DNA from: Treponema sp.
Lineage (GTDB): Bacteria; Spirochaetota; Spirochaetia; Treponematales; Breznakiellaceae
DNA: 11,094 bases
Assembly (NCBI GenBank): GCA_031268125.1
Contig: JAIRXT010000232.1
Location: forward strand, 1-11,094
Direction of reading: 5' to 3'
The position numbers and the translations under genes are program-made. Below, one piece after another: positions 1 to 5,132 of the stretch (position 1 is its first letter; the number at the start of each line of letters is the position of its first letter). The notes beneath the pieces are model-generated. The model was not told the DNA's origin and did not search any database. It saw nothing but the letters and a program-made list of their open reading frames with translations.

Positions 1-374
1 ATTTTCATATCTTTCCCATTATTTTTCATTTGCCCATCCAATGTTAATAAGGGTAAATTTAATCTATATGATGTTTCCAAATAATATGCATCATAAGCAT
101 AAATATTATATTTACATGATAATTTTAGTGCCTTTATCATGTTTACTTTTACTATCCGTAAGGGTAGTGTTTCATATAATGTATAAGCCCTTATTATTTG
201 TTCTTCATTTAATCGGTTCCTTTTATACATCCGGGATAAAGCATTCCCAATCTCGAATGGTATCATTTCCGGTGCAGCAAGCTCTGCACCTTCCGTCAAT
301 GTGATTATCCTTTGTTTTTCTGGTTCATTAAGAATAATACATATTATTGTACTGGCATCCACCATTATTTCCAT
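1..374 (-). CDS. PIN-domain ribonuclease, VapC-like toxin (3' end cut by window edge)
   Basis: Reading the minus strand from ATG at 374 gives 124 open codons running off the window without a stop. The protein has the PIN-domain layout: D6 in MVDAS near the start, E41 in PFEIGNAL, D95 in YAYDAYYLE and D113 in LLTLDGQM. These four acidic residues form the Mg-binding RNase site of VapC-type toxins. PIN toxins are usually about 130-140 residues, so perhaps ten C-terminal residues are missing. An in-frame ATG at 365 (MVDAS) is an equally common family start. The stretch is strikingly AT-rich beside its GC-rich neighbours, which suggests recent transfer. VapC is normally preceded by a small VapB antitoxin, but nothing like one is readable between 375 and 596 on this strand. 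A partner beyond the left edge, or an orphan PIN protein, remains possible. The family call is firm; the role as a toxin is inferred. Confidence 0.85.
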   Translation of the reverse strand, partial: MEIMVDASTIICIILNEPEKQRIITLTEGAELAAPEMIPFEIGNALSRMYKRNRLNEEQIIRAYTLYETLPLRIVKVNMIKALKLSCKYNIYAYDAYYLETSYRLNLPLLTLDGQMKNNGKDMK

Positions 375-381
375 ATTGTAC

Positions 382-410
382 AATGTATATCAATTTTATG
401 ATTTTGTCAA
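382..410 (-). promoter_or_regulatory. Promoter candidate for the PIN-domain gene
   Basis: On the minus strand TTGACA (410-405) is a perfect -35 match. It is followed after 17 nt by TACATT (387-382), or after 15 nt by TATACA (389-384). Transcription from the first would begin near 375, one base before the ATG at 374, so the message would be leaderless. No Shine-Dalgarno sequence precedes either possible start codon. Seen by eye only. Confidence 0.45.
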
Positions 411-453
411 AAGGTTTTTACGAAGGACGTATCCGGGCTGGTATCGGACTGTG

Positions 454-510
454 GTATAAAGGCTGGTTGAACACAACAAAGTGAACTGGCGGGGGAGCGG
501 ACCTTTATAC
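454..510. repeat. Inverted repeat GTATAAAGG / CCTTTATAC in the intergenic gap
   Basis: A perfect 9-bp inverted repeat (454-462 and 502-510) encloses 39 nt that contain smaller complementary pieces, TGAACA (467-472) with TGTTCA (514-519) and GTGAAC (481-486) with GTTCAC (515-520). It lies between the divergent PIN and dus genes. Each arm carries TATAAA, on opposite strands. It could be an operator, a folded leader or chance. Nothing else is recognisable in the 375-555 gap, and no open frame there looks like a protein. Confidence 0.35.
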
Positions 511-555
511 ACTTGTTCACGGGTAAATGCCGATGTCCCGGGGGCTTCCGCCGGT

Positions 556-583
556 TTGCAGAAAATTTAAACCGGGGTATAGT
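556..583 (+). promoter_or_regulatory. Promoter candidate for the dus operon
   Basis: TTGCAG (556-561), a 16-nt spacer and TATAGT (578-583) form a reasonable sigma-70 promoter. The predicted start of transcription is near 590, just before GTG 591 and ATG 597. This placement argues against the longer reading frame from 513, which would need translation through the promoter. Confidence 0.45.
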
Positions 584-596
584 TAATAGTGTGAGC

Positions 597-1682
597 ATGG
601 CGGACAGGACATTGGCAGGGGAAGCCCCGCGGCTTTACCATCCCCTGGCGGTAGGGGGCCTTGTGCTGGGGGGGAATCTGTTCCTGGCCCCGGTGGCCGG
701 TTATTGCGACCGGGCTTTTCGTTCAATATGCGCCGGGGCGGGGGCGGATTTTGGCTTTCCGGAACTGGTCTCCGCGGAATCGGTTATCCGCGGCCGGCCC
801 GATCTGCAACCCGCAGACGATCCGGCCCCGGTAAGCCGGCTGCTGCGCCGGGCGGACAACGAAGCATACTACGGTATCCAGCTTTTCGGCGCAGCCCCGG
901 ACCGGATCGGCCGGGCGGCGGCCCTGCTGGGCCGCTGGAATCCCGCGGTACTGGACATCAACTCCGGCTGCCCGGTGCCCAAGGTAGTACGGACCGGGGC
1001 CGGGGCCGCCCTGATGCAGGACCCTGCCGGCCTGGGCCGCGTGGTGGAGGCGGCAGTGCGGGCAAGCCGGGAACACCTGGGGAACGTTCCGGTAACCGTC
1101 AAACTCCGTTCCGGCTGGGACAGCCAATCGGTCAACTACCGGGAATGCGGGCGGATCGCCGTGGAGGCCGGGGCCGCCATGATAAGCCTCCACCCCCGGA
1201 CCAGGGCCCAGGGCTACGGCGGGGAAAGCGACTGGGCCCATATTGCAGACCTGGTAAGCCGGCTTCCGGTCCCGGTTACCGGCTCCGGCGATCTGTACTG
1301 CCCGGACGATGCACGGCGGATGTTCCGGGAAACAGGCTGCGCTGCGGTAATGTTTGCCCGGGGGGCCCTGGGGAACCCGTTCATCTTCCCGGAAACCAAG
1401 GCCCTGCTTACCGGCGGTGAATACCGGCCCCCCGGCCCGGCAGAGCGGATGAGCGGCGCCCTGCAGCACCTGGAACGCCTGGCTGCGGACCTGGGGGAAC
1501 GGCGGGCCTGTGTGGAAATGCGTAAGCATTTCTGCGCGTACACCAAAGCCTGTTACCGGACGCCGGATTCCCCGGCGAAGTCCGGCCTGCCCGGCGGCGG
1601 CGCCCTGCGAAACCGCCTTGTTCACGGGGAAACGATTGGGGACTTTCGGCGTATCTTGAAGGAAGCCGGGCTGTTGTTATAA
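597..1682 (+). CDS. dus: tRNA-dihydrouridine synthase, DusB-like
   Basis: FMN enzyme that uses NADPH to reduce uridines in the D-loop of tRNA to dihydrouridine, in the cytoplasm. From ATG 597 the product is 361 residues, near the family norm. The FMN barrel begins with LAPVAGYCDRAFR. The catalytic cysteine is C125 in INSGCPVPKV, followed by GAGAALMQDP as in DusB. K169 (VTVKLRSGWD) and H199 (SLHPRTRAQGY) are the expected flavin and RNA contacts, and VTGSGD and MFARGALGNPF contact the FMN phosphate. The C-terminal helical region starts around MRKHFCAYTK and has a short glycine-rich insertion. The frame stays open back to 513, but that extension has no family resemblance and covers the promoter candidate; GTG 591 is another possible start. 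The stop lies 10 nt before the next gene, so this is the first gene of an operon. Which Dus subfamily and which uridine it modifies cannot be fixed from sequence alone. Confidence 0.9.
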   Translation: MADRTLAGEAPRLYHPLAVGGLVLGGNLFLAPVAGYCDRAFRSICAGAGADFGFPELVSAESVIRGRPDLQPADDPAPVSRLLRRADNEAYYGIQLFGAAPDRIGRAAALLGRWNPAVLDINSGCPVPKVVRTGAGAALMQDPAGLGRVVEAAVRASREHLGNVPVTVKLRSGWDSQSVNYRECGRIAVEAGAAMISLHPRTRAQGYGGESDWAHIADLVSRLPVPVTGSGDLYCPDDARRMFRETGCAAVMFARGALGNPFIFPETKALLTGGEYRPPGPAERMSGALQHLERLAADLGERRACVEMRKHFCAYTKACYRTPDSPAKSGLPGGGALRNRLVHGETIGDFRRILKEAGLLL

Positions 1683-1692
1683 GAAGGAGTCT

Positions 1693-2442
1693 ATGCAATT
1701 TTCTATCTGTATTGACGCTTTGTTCCGGGGCCGGCCCCAGGAAGAGGCCCTGGAAGCGGTAAAAGTTGCGGGGTTCGGCAGCTTTGAATTTTGGAACTGG
1801 TGGGACCGGGACCTGGACGGCCTGCATGCAAAGGCCCAAAGCCTGGGGCTTTCCTGCCATACCTTTTGCACCCGCATGTCAAGCCTTACGGACCCGGCGC
1901 AGCGGGACAGCTGCCTTGCGGGGCTTAAAGAATCTATCGCTGTAGCAAAAAAATTGGGGGTAAAGATGCTTATCTCCCCGTTAGGGCAGGATACCGGGGC
2001 CCGCCGGGATTTTCAGCACGAATCCGCGGTAGCGGGCTTAAAGGCCGCCCTTCCGCTGCTGGAAGAAAGCGGCATTACCCTTGCCGTGGAACCCCTGAAC
2101 GGCCGGGTGGATCATCCCGGCGTCTTTTTGGAATCCTCCGGCGAGGGCTTTGAAATTGTCCGCCAGGTGGGCAGCAGCCGGGTAAAGCTTCTGTTCGACA
2201 TATACCATCAGCAGATTACCGAAGGGGACATTATACGCAGAACCGGCGCATATGTGGACAGTATTGTCCACATCCACGCGGCGGGGACGCCGGGGCGGCA
2301 CGAGCTGGACCAGGGGGAACTGAACTACCCCGCAATTTTTAAGGCCCTGGACGGGCAGGGCTACCGGGGTTTTATAGGGCTGGAATATTTCCCCACGGCG
2401 GATGCGGTGGAAGGATTAAAAAATCTGCGGGGTATCTTATGA
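1693..2442 (+). CDS. Hydroxypyruvate isomerase-like TIM-barrel sugar isomerase/epimerase
   Basis: A 249-residue protein of the xylose isomerase-like TIM-barrel superfamily (AP endonuclease 2 fold), closest in motif pattern to hydroxypyruvate isomerase (Hyi). Visible landmarks are VEPLNGR with E133, LLFDIYHQQITEGD with D169, the loop GTPGRHELDQGELNYP, and GLEYFP with E231. E133, D169 and E231 should bind the divalent metal; E133 and E231 are the likely acid/base pair. In Hyi the fourth ligand is, as I recall, a glutamine; here the aligned residue appears to be H195 in VHIHAAG, more like the epimerase branch. Substrate is therefore uncertain: hydroxypyruvate/tartronate semialdehyde or another keto-sugar. 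The start is fixed by AAGGAG at 1684-1689, just ahead of the ATG. The stop overlaps the rhomboid start by four bases (ATGA), which implies translational coupling. No glyoxylate-pathway genes are adjacent. Confidence 0.8.
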   Translation: MQFSICIDALFRGRPQEEALEAVKVAGFGSFEFWNWWDRDLDGLHAKAQSLGLSCHTFCTRMSSLTDPAQRDSCLAGLKESIAVAKKLGVKMLISPLGQDTGARRDFQHESAVAGLKAALPLLEESGITLAVEPLNGRVDHPGVFLESSGEGFEIVRQVGSSRVKLLFDIYHQQITEGDIIRRTGAYVDSIVHIHAAGTPGRHELDQGELNYPAIFKALDGQGYRGFIGLEYFPTADAVEGLKNLRGIL

Positions 2443-3068
2443 ATTTTCTCCGCCGCCCATTCCGCTACCGCTACAACGGGGTAGTCCTTTGGATCATCGG
2501 TATCAATGTTCTTGTTTTTCTGGCGGAACAGATTATCGGGTCCCGGCAAATAGAATTTTTCTTCTCCATGATCCCCGCGCTGGTAGTAGTCCGGCACTGG
2601 GTGTGGACCTTTGTAACCTACATGTTCCTGCACGGGGGTTTTAGCCACCTGTTTTTTAACATGTTCGCCCTTTTTGTCTTTGGCACCCAGGTGGAACGCC
2701 AGATGGGGAGCAGGGAATTCCTGTTGTTTTATTTTCTTTCCGGCATTCTGGCGGGATTTTTTTCGTTTGTGGTGTATTATCTTACCGGGGCGTATGGCAT
2801 AAATCTGGTGGGCGCTTCCGGGGCTATTTTTGCGGTACAGCTTGCCTATGCGGTCTATTACCCCAATTCGATTATCTACCTGTGGGGGCTGCTTCCTCTC
2901 CGGGCCCCCATCATGGTCCTGGGCTTTACCGCCCTGGAATTGTTCTCCATGCTTACCGGGCGGGCGGGCAATGTGGCCCACATCACCCACCTGGCGGGTT
3001 TTGGCTTTGCCTGGGTTTACTTCCTTGTCCGCCTGGGGCTTAACCCCGTTAGGGCCTGGCGGCGCTGA
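2439..3068 (+). CDS. Rhomboid family intramembrane serine protease
   Basis: A 209-residue membrane protein with about six hydrophobic segments, the compact bacterial rhomboid core without extra domains. Catalytic serine S127 lies in GASGAIF and its histidine H184 in HITHLAG. H70 and N74 in HGGFSHLFFNM fit the oxyanion-hole residues of the second membrane segment. The WTFVTYMFLHGG stretch is also typical. The enzyme cleaves transmembrane substrates in the inner membrane; its target here is unknown. The start codon overlaps the previous stop (ATGA), and only a weak GGGG lies upstream, so translation probably depends on coupling. It is the last gene of the plus-strand operon and converges on the ATPase gene, with an 18-nt gap that holds a short GC hairpin but no T-tract terminator. 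Confidence 0.92.
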   Translation: MNFLRRPFRYRYNGVVLWIIGINVLVFLAEQIIGSRQIEFFFSMIPALVVVRHWVWTFVTYMFLHGGFSHLFFNMFALFVFGTQVERQMGSREFLLFYFLSGILAGFFSFVVYYLTGAYGINLVGASGAIFAVQLAYAVYYPNSIIYLWGLLPLRAPIMVLGFTALELFSMLTGRAGNVAHITHLAGFGFAWVYFLVRLGLNPVRAWRR

Positions 3069-3086
3069 TGGTCCCGCGCCCTGCCG

Positions 3087-4682
3087 CTACAGCATCACGT
3101 CAAAAATCCGCAGTTCTTCCCCGTTTCGGCCCGCCGTAATCCACTCTTCCCGGGGGTTGCGGCTGCTTTCTTTGCGAAAATCAAACGTCAGCAAATACCC
3201 TTCCCCGCGGCCCCGCCGCCGCAAGTACTCCCCAAGCTGCTCGTATCCCGCGCCGTGGGCCGCCTCCCTCCGCCAGATTTTTAACTCTATGATAAACTCC
3301 TCCCGTCCGTAGCTTACCACCAGATCCATCCGCAGGGCATCCGTAGTCTCACTTTCTATGTAATAAAAACCTTCGCCGTTTATCAGGGGTACTAAAAACG
3401 ATAAAAATACCAGCCTGCCCTGCCGTTCCAGAAAGGCCGCATCTTCTTTGCCAAAAACCTGCCTAAAATGCAGGGCAAACCGCCGCAGGCACAGTTCCAT
3501 GTCAAAACGGCCGTCTTTTACCACGTCGTACTTAAAAACCCCGTTGACCGCCTTCCTGTCCTGCCTCCGTCCGTCCTTGGATAAAAAATAGTTGGCTATC
3601 CGGGTTTCAAAAATCCGGTTCGCTATGACAATCTTTTCCCCGCGCCGCATGACAAAGCCAAACATCAGGGCCCAGCTGACCACCGGATCATCGGCGGAGT
3701 ACAGCTTCCCCCTGGCCTCGCCGGAGATAAGAAAGTCATAAATCAACTGGTACAGATCGGGAAAAGCTTCCAGATTCTTAAAAATATCGTCAAAAAGGGT
3801 GTTGTTCTCCTGGGTAATCAGATATTTCGCCGCCTTTTGCACCCCCTCCGCCGTCCAGTCCCGGTTAAACCGTTCCTCTATCAGTTGACAAAGCCGGGAT
3901 ACCAAATAGGGATAACCGGAACTGTAGTCATAAACCTCTTGCGATACGGCGGCAATATCCATCCCCGTGCGGCGGTCTTTCTGGTATTCCCGGAGCATCG
4001 ACCCTATCTCCTCCGGCTTAAAAGACATATCCACCGTAAAATCCGCCGCTATGTTCCACGGTGAATTGTAGAGCTTCCCCTCCGCCGCAGGACCGTAAAC
4101 CCCTTCGTTGATCATCTTGAGCTTCTGGTTCTTTATATCGTAAACCCCTGCAAGAATGACACTTTGAAAGGTAAATGCTCTGCCGTCTTTTCGTTCCAGG
4201 TACTTGTCCCGGAGCATCCCCAGAAAATGAATGTAAACCCGGTTGTTGCTGGTCTTATCCACCTCGTCGATCATCAGAACCAGCTTCCGGCCCCGGCACA
4301 TCCTGCCGATATGTTTGCCCAAGAGCATAAAACCGGTAACGGCTGCATCAACCCAGCTTTCAATATAGGCGCTGTCCTCCGCGATAGAGCTGAACCGCAG
4401 GGCATCCTGAACAAGGCCCATAAAAGCCGCGCAGAAAGTTTCCGGGCTTTCAAAGGGTTTATCGCCAATCCCCTCAAAGCTGGTCCGTACACAGACATAC
4501 TCGCCAAAAAGAGTCCGCTGGAGTTGGCTTAGAACGGTAGTTTTGCCGAACTGGCGGGCGCGGTTGATGGTAAAATACTCCCCCCGGTCCACCATTTCTT
4601 TGATTTGGCGGATTTTGTCCGAAATATCGACCATATAATCCTGGTCCGGCACGCAAAGACCGGTGGTATTAAAGCGGCGCAT
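3087..4682 (-). CDS. AAA-type ATPase with C-terminal PD-(D/E)XK nuclease-like domain
   Basis: A 531-residue two-domain protein. Near the N-terminus YFTINRARQFGKTTVL holds the Walker A region; GKT is at 46-48, and the first glycine of the canonical P-loop is replaced, as is usual in this RxRQxGKTT group. KLVLMIDEVDK (about 133-143) is Walker B. The C-terminal 100 residues carry a PD-(D/E)XK signature: D453 in RMDLVV, E466 and K468 in FIIELKIW, then a YEQLGEYL helix. I recognise the family as the uncharacterised AAA-ATPase-like/PD-(D/E)XK proteins that occur in many copies in some anaerobes; no function is established to my knowledge, though a defence or mobile-element role is often suspected. 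ATG 4682 (MRRFNTTGLCVP) is the likely start. The frame extends 15 codons further upstream to 4727, but that part looks non-native and would cover the promoter. The gene stands alone, convergent with the rhomboid. Confidence 0.85.
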   Translation of the reverse strand: MRRFNTTGLCVPDQDYMVDISDKIRQIKEMVDRGEYFTINRARQFGKTTVLSQLQRTLFGEYVCVRTSFEGIGDKPFESPETFCAAFMGLVQDALRFSSIAEDSAYIESWVDAAVTGFMLLGKHIGRMCRGRKLVLMIDEVDKTSNNRVYIHFLGMLRDKYLERKDGRAFTFQSVILAGVYDIKNQKLKMINEGVYGPAAEGKLYNSPWNIAADFTVDMSFKPEEIGSMLREYQKDRRTGMDIAAVSQEVYDYSSGYPYLVSRLCQLIEERFNRDWTAEGVQKAAKYLITQENNTLFDDIFKNLEAFPDLYQLIYDFLISGEARGKLYSADDPVVSWALMFGFVMRRGEKIVIANRIFETRIANYFLSKDGRRQDRKAVNGVFKYDVVKDGRFDMELCLRRFALHFRQVFGKEDAAFLERQGRLVFLSFLVPLINGEGFYYIESETTDALRMDLVVSYGREEFIIELKIWRREAAHGAGYEQLGEYLRRRGRGEGYLLTFDFRKESSRNPREEWITAGRNGEELRIFDVML

Positions 4683-4688
4683 GCGGCA

Positions 4689-4717
4689 AGTATAGTACAG
4701 GGGGACCGGCGGGACAA
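4689..4717 (-). promoter_or_regulatory. Promoter candidate for the ATPase gene
   Basis: On the minus strand TTGTCC (4717-4712), a 17-nt spacer and TATACT (4694-4689) precede ATG 4682. Transcription would start at about the A of that ATG. No Shine-Dalgarno sequence is present, so a leaderless message is likely. This supports the 4682 start. Confidence 0.45.
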
Positions 4718-4827
4718 GAAACCGCATAAAGGCGGCGGCAGGGAAAGGCCCCTTGCGAGCCGGAATATCGATCTTTTTGGTCTTTAACCGGAAATTCCGC
4801 AGTTAAACTTCGAATAACTGAATTCCC

Positions 4828-4856
4828 TTGACCCGGGGCGGCAAAAATCTTAGATT
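4828..4856 (+). promoter_or_regulatory. Promoter candidate for the small RNA
   Basis: TTGACC (4828-4833), exactly 17 nt, then TAGATT (4851-4856). Five of six bases match the -35 consensus and four of six the -10 consensus. The start of transcription would fall near 4863. No protein-coding start with a ribosome binding site follows within the transcript. Confidence 0.45.
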
Positions 4857-4862
4857 TAAGAT

Positions 4863-4999
4863 AACTGAAATAGGGGTTGGATGGCTGGTGTTCTGCACCG
4901 GCGTACAATAAATCTGGACTGCCGGAGTTAACCCGGCGGGAATCCTCTATCAGGTCGCCTCCCGGGTTTCCTCACCTCCTTTTCCCGGGAGGTTTTTTT
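4863..4999 (+). ncRNA. Candidate small RNA, about 137 nt, unrecognised family
   Basis: The gap between the ATPase and acyl-CoA synthetase genes holds what looks like a complete noncoding transcription unit. It has its own promoter candidate, hairpin 1 (GCTGGTG 4884-4890 with CACCGGC 4896-4902), hairpin 2 (GCCGG 4921-4925 with CCGGC 4933-4937) and a strong Rho-independent terminator ending at 4999. No plus-strand gene lies upstream that this terminator could serve. The loop of the terminator contains CACCTCCTTT, identical to the anti-Shine-Dalgarno tail of 16S rRNA. I could not match it to SRP RNA, 6S RNA, tmRNA, RNase P or a T-box or riboswitch signature. An alternative is an attenuated leader of the gene at 5133, but that gene has its own promoter candidate after the terminator. 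Confidence 0.5.
4958..4999 (+). terminator. Rho-independent terminator
   Basis: CCTCCCGGG (4958-4966) pairs perfectly with CCCGGGAGG (4984-4992) and is followed by seven T residues (4993-4999). The 17-nt loop is pyrimidine-rich. It works only for plus-strand transcription, as the other side lacks a T-tract. CCTCC in the loop could alternatively pair with GGAGG of the right arm. Confidence 0.88.
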
Positions 5000-5008
5000 A
5001 TGCCCTGC

Positions 5009-5047
5009 GAGGCTTTCCCAAAACTAACCGAGTTTTGGGATTGGCTC
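5009..5047. repeat. Dispersed hairpin repeat, copy 1
   Basis: A palindromic element with a perfect core TCCCAAAACT (5016-5025), loop AACCG, and AGTTTTGGGA (5031-5040). Its flanks (GAGGCTT on the left, ATTGGCTC on the right) are degenerate versions of those around the second copy at 10733-10770. Both copies are intergenic. It sits between the small RNA terminator and the next promoter. Confidence 0.75.
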
Positions 5048-5051
5048 CTGC

Positions 5052-5080
5052 TTGCAAAATATTTAGATTGACAATATATT
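5052..5080 (+). promoter_or_regulatory. Promoter candidate for the acyl-CoA synthetase gene
   Basis: TTGCAA (5052-5057), 17 nt, TATATT (5075-5080). A second option is TTGACA (5068-5073) with GATAAT (5093-5098) at a long 19-nt spacing. Transcription would start near 5087 or 5105. No Shine-Dalgarno sequence is seen before ATG 5091, 5097 or 5133. Confidence 0.45.
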
Positions 5081-5091
5081 GATTTTTGTCA
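5069..5091. promoter_or_regulatory. Operator-like inverted repeat TGACAA-N11-TTGTCA
   Basis: Perfect 6-bp half-sites at 5069-5074 and 5086-5091 flank the TATATT -10 box. The position suits a repressor that blocks RNA polymerase at the acyl-CoA synthetase promoter. The regulator is not in the window and the spacing does not match a repressor family I recognise. Confidence 0.35.
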
Positions 5092-5132
5092 TGATAATGA
5101 TCGAAAACCGAAAAAACCCACGAAATATCCCT

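Noticed and set aside
41..304. Plus-strand open frame of 87 codons
   Set aside because: It is antisense to the PIN-domain gene, has no ribosome binding site and no domain pattern, while the opposite strand encodes a convincing protein.
407..598. Minus-strand 63-codon frame as a possible antitoxin for the PIN gene
   Set aside because: It has no antitoxin-like DNA-binding pattern, ends inside the PIN promoter without overlapping the gene, and covers the dus promoter region.
723..1625. Minus-strand 300-codon frame and a plus-strand 238-codon frame (704-1420) within dus
   Set aside because: Both are Pro/Arg/Gly-rich products of high GC content in wrong frames; the dus frame carries all conserved motifs.
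4960..4990. AAGGAGGTGA on the minus strand as a ribosome binding site for a small gene
   Set aside because: No start codon lies at a usable distance followed by an open frame; the sequence is better explained as the terminator loop on the plus strand.
4863..4999. SRP (4.5S) RNA, 6S RNA, T-box or known riboswitch in the small RNA gap
   Set aside because: The SRP GGAAGNNRGCAGC core, the T-box GGTGGNACCGCG motif and other signature strings were looked for and not found.
4877..5071. Plus-strand 64-codon frame starting at TTG
   Set aside because: It runs straight through a strong terminator and the hairpin repeat, has no ribosome binding site and no recognisable domain.
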